DNA of 64,000 bases from Desmodus rotundus. Its lineage: Eukaryota; Chordata; Mammalia; Chiroptera; Phyllostomidae. The DNA lies in NCBI RefSeq assembly GCF_022682495.2, contig NC_071397.1:15529082-15593081 (forward strand). The letters are read 5' to 3'. Below the pieces are notes generated by a model that was given only the letters and a program-made list of their open reading frames with translations, made no database searches and had not been told where the DNA came from. The translations under genes and the position numbers were made by a program. This document shows positions 10,671 to 23,225 of this stretch, piece after piece. Positions within the stretch are counted from its first letter, which is position 1; the number at the start of each line of letters is the position of its first letter.

Positions 10671-12805
10671 ATTAAATCATGTTTTGCACCTTCCAAATTT
10701 CTTCAAGTAGTTACTATGCACACATTTTTAGCTGTGCTTGATTATTTAGGAAAAAAAAGAAAAAAGGGACATGAAGTATCCTTAGACTTCACAATACAAA
10801 TGCTCGTAAAAAATGTATTTACAAAATAACTATTTGTAAACATCACAGTTCTGTCCATCATGTATGTTAAATAACTTTGTTATCTGAAAAACTCTGAGAA
10901 AAAGTTATACCCTAATGAGTAAATAAAGAGGCATTGTGTCTACAAATTACTCTTAAGCCTTTCAGAAAAAAATGTGTCTGTGTGTGTGTAGGGAGATAAG
11001 AAACTATAAAGCAAGTGTAGTAAAAATTTACATTTAGGGGGTTTCAGTAAAGCACGTATACAAGAATTCTTTGCAATTCTTTTTGCAAGCCTGAAAAAAT
11101 CTCTCTTTCTTCTCGTATATACCCTGACCGGGTACCAAACTGCAAACTTGGAATACCAGCATGAAACTCTAATCAACGGGCCTACCCAGCCAAGCCTACA
11201 AAATATCTTTTAAAAATCATCCCTTATACACTTATTGTATAAAAATACATGTTTCATATTTTAGCTTTTCTTAAAGAATATATGGTACATGTCTTTTAAG
11301 TATCAAATGAGTCAGGCACAGAAATATTTTCATTTGAGGGTTAGAAGTTCCAGCATTGGCTAAACTACAGGGTTCTTGTTGATGTTTTTTTATCACCAGA
11401 GAGAGGAGGCTTTCTGAAGCTTTGGGAAAATTAACATTCCCTGCCCCACCCACTGGGAGCCCTTGCAGAAACCCTGCAGACTACCAGTCCTGTGGGTCTG
11501 TTGCTCTGAGTCAAATTCCCTTGGTGGAATCGAGGTTTCACAGAAGGCGACAAAGGTCTCCATATTCCCTGAAATGCCCACTATGCATTTACTCCTAGCA
11601 TCTCAAATGGCAAATGCAACACATAGTTGGAAGTGAAGTTTGATGAGAAAGTCACTGTTTTGACACTTTTGCTTTTCTTTCCATTTATCTCTTGCTCTCT
11701 TAAGCTCATTTGAATGCAGACTAAACCCCACATTCCATTGTGTTACTTTCCTACCATTTGCACAGTGTTTAGCGCTCCCGGTTGTTTCCTTACCTCTTTC
11801 CTCAAAAGCAAACTAAGTTTGAAAATCAAATCAGAATTAACAAGGACTAGGACTGGTCAATGTTATGAAATACAGAAGGAAAGATCGGGGAAATTGGGGA
11901 AATCGGACAGTATTTATAAATAAGAAGGAATGGCAAAGTAGCAGACAAACGAGAAAGATAAATTATGTCTGTCTCATCACACCCATTTCTCTTCCGTGTG
12001 TTGTACCTCATCCCAGCAGTTAGCTTCGTACTCCAGCTCCCAGACAGGGGGGCAAAGGATTTCCTTGGAGACTGAGGCTCTGCACTGCTGCTCATCTCTC
12101 CCCTGCAGGTCCATATTTAGAAAAACAAAAACACCCAACAGCAACCAAAAGTTCACAGTGGACTGCTTGTGCCTCCTGCAGGCCTTATTGCCGGGCAGAT
12201 TTTTCTCTACCCCATGGAAAAACATTTCAGTGTAAATTTGTTCGTGGTTTCTATCTCACTCCCTTACGAAGGCACTAAAAAGGGAATTAACAGAAATTCA
12301 TGGAGTGCCATCAGCCGCACTTTCACAAGTGTTAAACGAATATGATAATGGATTACAGACTAAGTTCTTCAACTAATTTAGTTCACTGGGTGCTACAGAA
12401 GATTAGTCATAGTCCAGGTGCGTATGTCAAATACAATGACTCAAATTCTTCACATGTCGGTCCCAGACTCAAACCATTATATCAATCCTGAATCCAAGAA
12501 AACCTCCCTGTTTTTCCATATGCAACTCTATCCTCAGCTGCTATTTGATTGTGGCTCGTTAAGATGCATGTATGTTTCAAGTTATTTTGTCTGACCTGGG
12601 CTCCTCTAAAAATTCACGTTCTTATCTCTGGAGAATCAAAGTGTGAGAGTAAGCTTGCAACCACTTGTGGTCTGAGAGGCCTAATCACAGAAAAACACTA
12701 TGAGCCAAGAACAACTGAGTGTATATTAATAATAAACTGATTGAATGTAATCACAAGCTTTCAAAAAAATTTTAAGCTCAAAGAACTATATTCAACGTAA
12801 ATGTA
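10671..12805. other. Mostly single-copy DNA, no gene recognised
   Basis: No repeat family or coding exon recognised. Several overlapping frames of 60-82 codons occur on both strands at 11847-12235, where base composition is less AT-rich. None carries a known domain, and three different frames are open over the same bases, which suggests chance. Confidence 0.45.
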
Positions 12806-13172
12806 TTAATCAGCTCAGGGTGCAACAACAACAAGGTACTATAGGTTGGATGGCTGAAACAACAGAAATGTATTTTCTCACAGTTCTGAAGGCTGGAAGT
12901 CCAAGGTCAGGGTGCCAACACAGGCAGTTCTGTTAGTGACTCTGGTCCTGCCTTGCAGATGGCACCTTCCTCACATGTCAGGGAGAAAGAGACAGTAAGC
13001 TCTTTGATATCTCTTCTTGTAAGGGCATTAGCCCTATTATATGAGCTCTACTCTTGTGAACTAATCTAAAGCTAATCTCCCGAAGCCCCAGTCTCCAAAT
13101 AACCATCACATAGGGAATTAGGGCTTCAACATTAAACTGAGGAGGAGAGGACATTGCATTTCATAGCCATAC
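12806..13172 (+). mobile_element. MLT1-like (ERVL-MaLR) LTR
   Basis: Plus-strand matches in order: 'GGATGGCTGAAACAACAGAA', 'ATGTATTTTCTCACAGTTCT', 'GAAGGCTGGAAGTCCAAGGT', 'CCTTGCAGATGGCACCTTCC', 'CTTGTAAGGGCATTAGCCCT', then 'GGAATTAGGGCTTCAACATT'. This is the body of an MLT1-type LTR, an old non-autonomous ERVL relative. No internal retroviral sequence flanks it, so it is most likely a solo LTR. Confidence 0.87.
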
Positions 13173-14480
13173 GCTAGAACTAACTGTGTTTGGGCAGCTG
13201 CATTATACTGCTAATTCGTCTTGACCTCAATGGAACGTGGAAGCCTCGTACCTTTTCACACTTTGCTGCTGTTAAGCTCCTCACTCCCATCCTTATCTGG
13301 GCAGTGGGCCTAGACTTAATAGTGTAGACCACTACAATAATGAACATTCAATTTTACATTTTTTGTATCTTATTAATTAGTCCCAGATTATCATACACCT
13401 CCCAGGTAACGGAATCCTCCCAGCTTTTTATTGTCTTCACTGGTAATAAGCTTGTTTTTCATATGTCCCTCTGAGTAACTAAAGTGGTAAATATAAAGGG
13501 AGGAGGGGAGAAATCCAGGGCCTACCCATGAACTTTCCTTATTGTTATGTAAACCCATCATCAATATCTTTTGGGTTCTGTCATTCAATAACTCCGCCTA
13601 CCTGTAATCATGTGAATTTTATATTTTATCTTATTCATAGGAAAATTATCAAGTGTCCTATAAAATGCCTTCAAAATTCCAAGTACACTATGTCTATGAC
13701 ATTTTTTGGACCTTGCATTTAATTAAATCTGGCAAAAATTTGAAGCAAGAGAGACTAACACATTTTGCTCTTAGTAAATTAATGCTCACCTTTTCTTACA
13801 TATTCTTCTTTCTAACTCTATGAATCGATTCTAATCTAACTCTCTTCTGCAATGGCATTTAGTTTACTTCACATTTCTGCTTATCTGCTCATGTTTCTCT
13901 ATGTGTAGATTTATTTACATAGTTTATTTCCTTAAAATGTTTTTGCATGTAACTTCTGCATGTCTTGAATGTGGACCAAACACTTAAGAAGCTCTTCAAA
14001 AGTGGTTATTAAATGAATAATTGAACACCATTCCCTTATGCAGCAGCTGTGGGAGGTTAGGCTTTAGTTATGGGAGAAGCGACTGGTGTAGGAACTTGGA
14101 GTTAGAGTTATAGGTATTCAGGAAGCAGGGCAGAGTTAGAAGGGGGGTAGAGCACAACAACCGAAGAACACATAGGGAAGAACATAAGGGGAAGATTCAG
14201 AAGAGAAGCAGGGAAGACAGGCAGTGTTGGTTCAGTTATTGTACACCTTGGGACGCATTATAGGTGGAGTGGAAAGCAATAAAAACCAAGGACAAATTAA
14301 ATTGAGTAAAGAAAGTCTGTTAAGAGAAAGACGAACAAATGGTAAAATAAATTTTCAATATCCAGATTGCAAGTATATGATAGATAAAATTGTGGTTAAC
14401 TGTGTCAGATGTCTCATAGGGTTATTATTCGGAGTACATTTAAAACTATAGGATGGTAAGTAAGGGGGACTTGGAGATCA
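13173..14480. other. Single-copy DNA, possible diverged L2 around 13790-14030
   Basis: No gene recognised. The end of the 13790-14030 part (AGTGGTTATTAAATGAATAA) vaguely recalls an L2 3' end, but the match is too weak for a separate call. The 75-codon frame at 14224-14451 has no known motif. Confidence 0.35.
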
Positions 14481-16429
14481 GGACACACCTGATATCATTG
14501 GCTATTATTTCCTCTAAGCCTTCAGAACTGTGTTGATGTAATTTCACACGTGGCTTGAGCAGCTGCCTCTTCCTTCCGCTATAGTACTTTTGTTATCTTA
14601 TATTTTTTAGCTTACTTTTTCCCAATTAGGATTTTGTGAGAAAAGCTAATCGTGCAACAGAAATGTTTGTAAACCATTGATTCTCTACCAGCCAGCCTCC
14701 GACTCACTACTCCAGTTCATTTCTTGTGCAGTTCACTTGAGCTCTCCGGCCGCCACCCCAAATAATGTTAGGTTCGTGTTGCACACTCTAATAGTCATTA
14801 GGATGACTTGCTAAATGAAGGATCGTCTACTTGAAATTTCCACCATTTAACAGCAAAGTACCTGCGGGCTCTTTGAAATGAAGTTTCAAATGATTAGACA
14901 GGCTCCCTCTAGCTGTCTACCACAAAACCCTGTGGGGGTTGCTGGCAGGGGAGGGCAAGGGGGAGTGGGAAATTAGGACAACTGTAACTGAACAGCAACA
15001 ACAAAAATACTCTGAGATTTATTTTATCTTCCCAAAGTGTCAATTTATAACAACTGCAGACACAGGTAAAACAAACAAAAAACTGATATATTAGAACTGT
15101 TCCCCAATCATCAAAAACCCATTTTATTTACGAACTCTAGCAATTACTCAGCCCTATTATCAATCTGATGAGAGTGCATAGAGCACAGATTTAAAATGCT
15201 ACTCCTCTCTTACCTTATATAAATCACTTGGGCTCACCTTCGAAGGTAGGGGCTTGAGAAACCTGGAGTTAGAAAAGAATCAGAAGGACAGTAAATGAGT
15301 CCTTCCCCCTTCAGCGGGGAAAAATCCACTAGCTCAGTCTCTAGTCACCAAAGGAACACGCTTCTCACCTCTCTCTGTGGACCTGTGTTGCCACTTAGGT
15401 TTATGGTGGCAATAATTTCTGGGTCTCTAGATTTATGCCTGACACTGAAGTTGCACAGACGGCCATTTACATTTCTTCAGAAGACTTTTTAACTCTGTAG
15501 CTCTTAACAACTGCTTTTGAGCAAAGGCAAATTAGGTAACTTTGAAGATCAAAGTCTTGCATTTTGTGTTTCTTCCTTACCATTGCTATATCATGTGTAG
15601 CTAGCACAGCCTGAAGATACAGCATGACATACCATATGTGTTTAAGGGTGGGGAACAAATCAACCTGAAGGAGCTGACAGGTCACCTCCAATATACCCAT
15701 TTCTGTGCAACTGTTGACTTTCTCCTTTTCTTCAGGAGCCAGGAGGTGGCATCTGACTACTAATTTTAATATTTGAGTTTATTTCATTAACATACAGCAT
15801 GCTTAGGGTGAGAATTTAAGCTTTTATTATTAAATATAAGATTAACTATGGCAAATTAACCCTCTGGAGAGTAAAATATGATCCAAAGCAAGAAATAAGG
15901 AAAGGCAATAAGGCCATCCATCCTCATATGCACAAAGTAGGTCAGAATTGTCTTCAAATGATTATGATGTAAATATTTTTTAAAAGATTTTACAGTGATT
16001 CGAAGTGTTTAATTAGTAGTAAGACTATTAAAAATGGACATTAATTAAAAATATATCATCTTTTAAGTGAGCATGGCTTAAGCTTAAATTGTAGAGATCT
16101 AATCGAATGGGGAGAAATGCAAGGAAACGACCCCTAAGTTTAGAAGGTCCATAATCTTTTCCTTGCACCTTAGGGAGCCTATGACTTTGTTCACTGTGAC
16201 TTACTGATCACAACATTATTAAAATTGAGGGAGAACAAATAGGAAAACATAGATAAAGGATTTTAAAGGTGTTCCTTTTTTATAATTTCACTGAACTTCC
16301 AAATATTCATTTATTCATTGAAAAAAACACTTTTTGTTGCCATTCTGTACAAGCTGTCCGTGCTCCGCATGTTGCATGTTGGCTACAAAGAAGAACAAGC
16401 TGTGGTCTTTGTCCTCAACTTGCCCTGCA
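14481..16429. other. High-complexity single-copy DNA, no repeat recognised
   Basis: About 2 kb without recognisable mobile DNA and with balanced composition. No convincing open frame: the frames at 15295-15492 and 15467-15700 lack known motifs. Such a repeat-free patch in a repeat-dense window could hold a conserved regulatory element, but sequence alone cannot show this. Confidence 0.3.
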
Positions 16430-17110
16430 CAGATTGGAAGGCTGTCTCCAAGAGATCATCAAAATGCAGTGCAGTGAGGGCACCGTCAGACAAATGCAAA
16501 GCCATGGGAAAAGCTCAGAGCAAGCTTCATCTGAGGAAGACAATGAAAGCAAGTAGGGGAGTCAGGGAAGGCTTCCTAAAAATCAGGACCTGAACTGAAT
16601 CTCAAAACATTAGCAGGAATTCTGCAAAGGCAGGTAGATTAAGAAGGTAGAAGTGGTATTGGAGGTTAGGGACAGCAGAAGTATGGGAGGATGGAGCTAA
16701 CTGGTGTCAGTTATGGGGTTCCTTTTATGCTACGTTACTGAGTTTGATATTTACCCTATAAGAATTAGGACTCCTTTGAAGGGTTGTATACCAGTAGGTA
16801 CCCTGATCAAATCTGAGTTTTAAAAAATCGCTGGTGGTAGAATGGAGAGTCAGTCATAGCAGGATAGGGCTGGTGGCAGGCTGATAAGTTAGAACTATGG
16901 CATGAGATAATGACAGTTAAACCAAAGAAGCATTATAAAAACAAAGACAAGGGAATCTATCCCAGAAAAATTTAGTCAGGAAATTGGCAAGGTTTCACAA
17001 TATGTAGAGTACAGTGTATAAGAAAAAGGAGGGCTGTAGGGTCTGTGAGGTCTGATTTCCTGTATAGCTTCCAGAGCAAGACCATCAAATAAGAGAACAT
17101 AAGAGGAAGA
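16430..17110 (+). repeat. Ancient mammalian interspersed repeat
   Basis: A good ordered match to an old, common mammalian repeat: 'CAGGGAAGGCTTCCTAAAAA', 'GACCTGAACTGAATCTCAAA', 'AGCAGGAATTCTGCAAAGGC', 'ACGTTACTGAGTTTGATATT', 'CCCTGATCAAATCTGAGTTT' and 'GGCAGGCTGATAAGTTAGAA'. This appears to be the same family as the fragments at 881-1370, 4956-5475 and 52300-52440. I do not give a family name because I cannot confirm it. The overlapping frames at 16269-16593 fall mostly in its 5' part and are not genes. Confidence 0.6.
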
Positions 17111-17446
17111 GAAATTGTAGGAGGGAACAAATGTGCTCACATAGAGAAATACTGAGATTGAAGTGCCTATAAGGCATCTAGGTAGGACTGCCTAGTTGGC
17201 ACATGAATATAGACTGAACGGGGGCGAAGTTCCCAGGACAGAAGCTGAGAAGTTAACATTTATCAAAAGTATCCACTAGATTTAAAGAGTGTGTTTATTG
17301 ATAAACCTAATAGCTTGCATTTTCCTTTAAAAAATGGCAGTGAGGATTGCAGATATTTAAATTTGTAAGCCCCACAAATTGAATGTTACTCTACCTAAAT
17401 TTTTATTTCTAAACATACATTTCAACGAAGTTATTAAAATAGGACT

Positions 17447-17526
17447 TGGGGCAGTGAACCTACAGTACAATATATAGATGATGTATTATAGAATTGTACA
17501 CCTGCAAAAATAAAAATAAAAAATAC
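17447..17526 (+). mobile_element. LINE-1 3' terminus (short, 5'-truncated)
   Basis: A short piece containing 'GCAGTGAACCTACAGTACAA' and 'GATGATGTATTATAGAATTG' followed by an A-rich tail. It matches the same L1 3'UTR seen at 10330-10400. Extreme 5' truncation is usual for LINE-1 insertions. Confidence 0.85.
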
Positions 17527-17529
17527 TCT

Positions 17530-18235
17530 CCTTACAAATCAAAGTCTCCTCTTCAAACACTTACACATTTTATGTTGGAAACACTACAAATAATTTTTTG
17601 AAGAGTGGCAATGAAGAACTGAAAGAAGAACTTTGAGAGTTTGGCTGCAATGGAGCAAAGTAAAACAACAGGTTTATTACCAGATGAAGAAAAATACTAA
17701 ATAAGTAACTCCCTGCTTTATTAGTCAGGTGTTAGTTTTATATAAAAGACCATATTGCAAAATTCTATGTCCAAACACAAGTTGAAATTTTCCTTTCAAA
17801 AATCAATTATATGTTTCTAGTACTTATTATTTTGCCACAGTTAAATCTCTGCTCCTATCCTTGTCATTTCCCATCTAGTATTCCAAAGCCCACTCCTCAC
17901 CACCTGTCTCAGCTTTCTCTTCAATCTGTCCAAAATCTTATAGTTAAACCATCATTAAAATATATTTTTTTCCATAATGTTTTCTTCTTTAAGGTTACTT
18001 TTCAATGTAATCATTAGGTCTTAAATCAACATTTTCTCTGAGTCCTCAGGGACATTCTGGTAACATCTTCTTAGTCTCAAATTAGATAACTGGACCTAAT
18101 AATGTGTGTGTATAATGTTTTATATATATTTAAATATATATATTTTATTGTAACAAATGATAATTTATTGCACAGTTAAAACATAAACAAAAATAGTAAC
18201 ATCCTTTATATGTTACTATTGAAATTTTTCTATCT
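17530..18235. other. AT-rich single-copy DNA, nothing recognised
   Basis: No gene. A pyrimidine-rich segment around 17830-17940 could be degenerate L2, but the match is too weak to call. A (TA)-rich patch lies at 18120-18150. Confidence 0.4.
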
Positions 18236-18365
18236 TTGATAGATGTTATTCTTATTTGAAGATAGAAGAAACTGAGACCCAGAGAGTTTAAAGGTCTTAT
18301 TATACAAACTCACATAAGGTCAAAATAAATACCAGAGAACAATTTTCTCACCTACTTATCTGATG
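18236..18365 (-). repeat. MIR fragment, minus orientation
   Basis: 'AGAAGAAACTGAGACCCAGAGAG' (read here as GAAACTGAGACCCAGAGAG) followed by 'TTTAAAGGTCTTATTATACA' matches the most conserved part of MIR in reverse orientation. Confidence 0.75.
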
Positions 18366-18442
18366 CTTTCTCTGTAACAGTAAAATATATGCTTAACACT
18401 GCCTGGTATTAATGCCAGTAAGAAAGGGGGCCAACATTAGTT

Positions 18443-18668
18443 TGTCTATAGTATATCTGGCACTGAGCTGAATAAATTAGACAATAATTTCCCTTAATCT
18501 TCTCAAGAACTCATTATTTCTTTTGAAGGACTGGGGCATAGACAATATAAGGGCCAGTAATATTAGAAAGTAGTACAATTCATTTCATAAGTAATAGTGG
18601 AATAATTTGAAACTGTGTTTCTTAACCTGAGTCTGAGCTTTTTCCACCTAACTGCACTATCTCACACT
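18443..18668 (-). repeat. MIR SINE, minus orientation
   Basis: Ordered reverse MIR segments: 'TCTGGCACTGAGCTGAATAA', 'TTCCCTTAATCTTCTCAAGA', 'GGACTGGGGCATAGACAATA', 'GTGGAATAATTTGAAACTGTG' and 'CTAACTGCACTATCTCAC'. Near full length but diverged. Confidence 0.72.
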
Positions 18669-20520
18669 ATAAAAAGCTTCAAGTCTATCTCCATCTGTTA
18701 CACTTACACAATAGATTTTAATTGAGTGGCTCTTGTGTCACATATTTCAGACAGGGCTATTGTTACAGAAAGAAAAATGACAGGCTATCAGTCTCGGAGA
18801 CAAGTAAACACTGCAGAAAGTACAGATTTTTCTTTGCTAACAATGGGGGACGAGTAGAAATAAAAGAAGTTTTATTAAAAAGAATTATAAGAAGTAACAG
18901 AAATGTAAAAGTCAGTGATTGCCCCATAAAAAAAAGAAAACTCTCAAACCAGTGATTCACAAATCTTTTGTTATACCTCAGGCCATGTTATTAAAACCAC
19001 GGGTAACTTATATATCTCCAACACACTAAGGACAAATTGTAATCCACGTAACAAACAATTGGTGGAAGAGGGAGACTAATCATGAAATTAAATAAATAAT
19101 AATATCTCACTTGTATCAAAGTCAGGAAGCATTGTCCTTTAAGGGGTGAGATATACTGACTGGGTTTGGTGAACACTTTGAATGCACAGTTGATAAGGTA
19201 ATTTGCACATAGGACTATTTAGTAAATGGTCATTAATTATGGCAGTAAGAAAGAAGGAGGTGTTGTGCTCTTGAAAATGAACTCTGAAATCTTAAATAAA
19301 ACAAAAACAGAGCAGAATTATGCTTTGTATGAAACATCTACTAGCCGTCCATCATTTAATCAGTGTAATAAAATTATACAACTCAAATATCATTTTCTAC
19401 TGCTGTTGACTCTCCTGCTGCTAAATTAATTCCATATTTCTAAAGGACAAGAATTTAACAAACAGGATCCCATAAAAGTCATCCTATTGTTCTTAAGGAA
19501 TTCAATTATCAGTAAATGTTTTAGGAACCTACTATGAGCCAAGCACATAATGCAAGTTTCCTTGACAAATGGACACAATTTTGGAAAGATTGGCCTCACT
19601 GCATACAGGAACTATACCCTATTCATTCTGCATTACTTTCATACAGATTAAATGAAGTCACATTTGTAATGGGTTTAGATAGATATTTATCAAGTGTGGA
19701 TTTAAGGAGTCTTATTCTTGATAAATTCAAAATCTATTTGAAACATATGGGTTCATTATTTCAATCCAAATTCATCTTTTTCAAGTCTAAATGAATTGGT
19801 TTTGAAACATGAATTTAGAAAGGCAAAAAGACTAATCAAAGAGGCTCCTAAGACTTCTTGCCCCTGGAGAAACATATGGATGTTATTTAAAATCAATTCA
19901 GAAAAAAAGACAGGTTGAAATTTCTTATTTAAATCAAAGCTTGTCTTTACAGTTTTACACACTCACTGCATGATGATTAGAAGATGTGCATCAGATGGAG
20001 TTCACTTCAGCAATCGGCACAAGCTGACTCTGGTGATGTAAGCTTTTTAAAAGATGCTGGGGGCCTCCCAGATTTGAATTACTAGGAAGACCATAGAGGT
20101 TAAAGAATCAAGTAGCAATAACAAAGCTGGAACTACAGCCAAATCCAACCATTGACACCACTCATTTCTTGGTCACACATCTCTCCTGCCCAGATAATTG
20201 TCACCAGACCCTGGGTGACACCCCTTTCCACTTGCACATCCGAGGAGTTTTCTACTGTGTTTCCTGATATCATTTGCTTTTGACTTAAGGTCCAGGGTGA
20301 GTGGTTTGATTGACTGAGTCTAGATCACAATATATGGCAATACATGCTATATGGAAAGTTTTAAAAATAAATATTAATAACAAGATGATATTAGTGTTTG
20401 ACACTATAAATTTTACCATACAGTTTTTGCTTCTTGTTCTGGCTTTGCCAAATTCTTCCATTTCTATATTATTTCATAAGTCTATAAGGCACATCGTCTC
20501 ATAGAATTTAAAGTCACATC
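18669..20520. other. Single-copy DNA with weak MIR-like text near 19500
   Basis: No gene recognised. 'GAACCTACTATGAGCCAAGC' at about 19527 resembles the start of a reverse MIR, but the continuation is not clear. Short frames at 18722-18960 are open on both strands at once and are not credible genes. Confidence 0.4.
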
Positions 20521-20524
20521 TCTA

Positions 20525-21010
20525 TCATTTAGAACTTGAATATATCTGTATTAGATATAATTAGGTTCCTTTGTATTGAGCAGAAAAACCTCCAAAACAG
20601 CGCTGATTTAAGCAAGAAATTTTTCCTATTCCTGACAAAATGATTTTGGAAATCAGCTGCCCAGGATTGGTATGGTGATTCTATAATTAGAATAAGATCA
20701 ACACCTTTTTCTTCCATTACACGTACCATCAACAGAACGTCATGGTCCAAAATGGCTGCCAGGGCTCCAACGATCACATCTGCGTTGCAGGCCAGCAAGT
20801 GAAAGAGTGGAAGGAACAAAATGATGTTGACCTCTTCCCATGTAAGGAGCTGTCTTGGAAATCACACACAAAAAGTGCTTACATCTTACTGGCCATAACT
20901 TAGTCACCTGTTTGTATCTAGCTGCTAAAGAATTAGGAAGTACATCTTCAACTTGGGCAGCAATTGTGCCCAGGCTAAAAATTGAGAGTCGGATACTAAT
21001 GAAGATGGGA
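20525..21010 (+). repeat. Unnamed ancient interspersed repeat (probable)
   Basis: The run 'CATGGTCCAAAATGGCTGCC', 'AGGGCTCCAACGATCACATC', 'TGCGTTGCAGGCCAGCAAGT' and then 'TCTTACTGGCCATAACTTAG' matches the layout of a common mammalian repeat that I know by pattern but cannot name reliably. The 96-codon minus frame at 20529-20819 lies over it and is not supported as a gene. Confidence 0.5.
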
Positions 21011-22240
21011 GTGAGTGGCTAATGGGGATGTAAATAGCACTGTCTCAAATAATTCTTTTTACTGTTATCTCAGTATTCCATATGCAGTCTTTTTGTCTCA
21101 TGAATAGAATTGACTAAATAAACAAGCATCATTTTCTGGAATGCACACAATTCTTTAAAAGCCTCTGTATTACCTATGTATTATTTGCCTCCCAGGTACT
21201 ATTTTCTGTTCTCCAAAAACAATACCTACATTGTTCTAGGGAATTTTTCTTTCCTCAGTCTCAGGCATATGGTTTTCTATGTTCTGCCCTTAATTTCAGG
21301 GCTCAATATTACCCATCACCCTGGTCCTAATATTTGAGCCAGTAACTGGCACTAATTTCATCTAATAAAACATAGGAAATTTGGGGGTAGAGGTTTCTGG
21401 GGGAAAATCAGCCAAGTGACAAATAATTTTTAGATATATACAATATACCAACTATTGTTCTAGGTACTTAGAATAGAGCAGGCCATTGGTTCTTGTGCAG
21501 AAAACAACAACAACAACAAAAGTAACAAAAAGAAAGAAAAAGAAAGAAACTATTCTAGATAGTTCAAGCAGAAAGGCATTTACTACAGGGTAATTACAAA
21601 ATCATTGAAGGAGCTGAAGGATCGAGACGGAGTTTCAGCCTTTAGAAAGGATTCAACGAACACGATAAAACAACTGACCTAATACAGCAGGTGCCTTCTC
21701 TGTACCAGGAAGCCGGGGAATCAAGGAGCTGCTGGTCAGCTGCTGGCTCCTGTATCACACTGTTTCATCCCAGATCCAGGCACCAAGGAACCAGCTGTTG
21801 GCCCCCAAATCGTATCACCTCACTACAATTCATGCCCTGTGGGCAGCCACTTGACACTCATGAGACAAAGATTGGACACCGAGAACTCTAATAACATTGA
21901 TGCAGAAAAAACAAACAAGCAAATAAAACCTCCACAACTGTGCTTACCGCAGAACTAGCTAAAGTAACAAAGTGGCAAGTTAATGCTTTCCACTTTGCGA
22001 ATCTTACATTTGTGGTAGAAATATATCTTCTGAAATGGAGTCTAGAAACTGTCTTAAACATCCCAGTCTCGAAAACGAAGTAGAGTACATTACACAGGAA
22101 TAGAAATGAAGCTTTTGCATCCAGTCTGCAACATCTGTCACAAGCAGTCAACAAGATAGATGGAATCTCTGTCTTCTGTGATATTTAAGTGATATTTGTC
22201 CTCGCAGAAGATTTCTCTCTTCCCTGGGTGTGTTCGACTG
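21011..22240. other. Single-copy DNA and possible old LTR-like sequence
   Basis: A short A/C-rich and GAAA-rich run occurs at 21500-21550. The 21560-21890 part ('AAAGGCATTTACTACAGGGT', 'ATTACAAAATCATTGAAGGA') recalls an old LTR-type repeat, but I cannot assign it. No gene was recognised; the 88-codon minus frame at 21888-22154 lacks a known domain. Confidence 0.35.
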
Positions 22241-22915
22241 CAGGTCACAGGCTGCATAATGAGTCTTTGGTCAACGGCGGTCCACGTATACGACATTGGT
22301 CTCATAAGATTAAAATGGAGCTGAAAAATTGCTATCGCTTAACGACGATGTCATAGCTGAGATAACGTCGTAGCTGCCATAAAGGTCACAGCTGTCGTAA
22401 AAGGCATAGTGCAAAGCGTTGTTCCTGTGTTTGTAGTAATTCTGGTGCGAACAAACCTACTATGCTACCAGCTGTATAAAAGTATAGCACATATAATTAT
22501 GTACAGTACATAGTACGTGATAATAATAATAAATGAGTGTTACTGGTTTATGTGTTTATTGAACTATGCTTTTTATCATTATTTTGGGGTATACTCTTTC
22601 TACTCATAAAAAAGTTCACTGTAATACGCTAAGCTGTGATACGCCGGCAGCAGCTGCATACATCTCGTATTTACCACGTATCTTGACCGCATCATTTCTC
22701 CTGTGCTTAATTTAATCTGGTGTTTTTTTGTACAGTAACACGTTGTAGAGGCTTAGAGCCTAAGTGCGACAGGTTGTGCCTTATTGCCTAGGTGTGTAGG
22801 AGGCTGGGCCATCCAAGTTTGTGTAAGCACACGCTATGAGGTCTGCACAAAGGCAAGTCGCCTGATGGCGCATTTCTCAGAACACAGCCCAGCCATCAAG
22901 TAATGCATGACCAAC
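22241..22915 (+). mobile_element. Tigger-like DNA transposon (non-autonomous, CpG-rich)
   Basis: The left end (GGTCAACGGCGGTCCACGTA, then CTCATAAGATTAAAATGGAG) and right end (GCATTTCTCAGAACACAGCC, then GTAATGCATGACC) are the two terminal parts of an old placental Tc1/mariner-superfamily element, which I recall as Tigger-type. Internal marks include 'AAGTATAGCACATATAATTA' and 'TGTACAGTACATAGTACGTG'. There is no transposase frame, so this is an internally deleted, immobile copy. Its many remaining CpG/TpG pairs make it stand out. The flanking TA duplication expected for this group is not clear on the left. Confidence 0.82.
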
Positions 22916-22924
22916 TGAACAGTG

Positions 22925-23225
22925 AGGTGGCTCTGATGCTCTGGTGGCCTCTGTAAGTGAGCAAACAAAAATATAAGCCTGCAAATGCCTCACGCTTACT
23001 CAGTAAGAACTCTAAGGACAACCAATCACTAATGGCCAACTATGCGTTAAGCCATAGCCATTCAATCATTTTCTTTCCTTGCTGCAGCCTTTTCTTTGCA
23101 AGTCTCTCCCCGAGCTCCTATCAGAGGAGTGTTCCTAACAATTTCTGATTTGACACTGCCCAATAAATTTGTGCTTAAATAAACTCTTACAATTCTTAAT
23201 ATGCTTTAGTTTATCCTTTTAATAG
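22925..23225 (+). mobile_element. Old endogenous-retrovirus LTR, 3' part
   Basis: Reads like the 3' half of an LTR: 'GGACAACCAATCACTAATGG' (CCAAT promoter block), 'CCTTTTCTTTGCAAGTCTCT', 'CCCGAGCTCCTATCAGAGGA', 'ACACTGCCCAATAAATTTGT' with an AATAAA poly(A) signal near 23162, and 'TTTAGTTTATCCTTTTAATA' at the end. The subfamily is uncertain. No retroviral internal sequence follows. It directly abuts the Tigger-like copy. Confidence 0.65.

Noticed and set aside
11847..12235. Possible exon: three 79-82 codon frames and a CCCTGCAG/GTCC splice-like site near 12108
   Set aside because: The frames are on both strands over the same bases, and a lone acceptor-like string is common by chance; no protein family is recognised.
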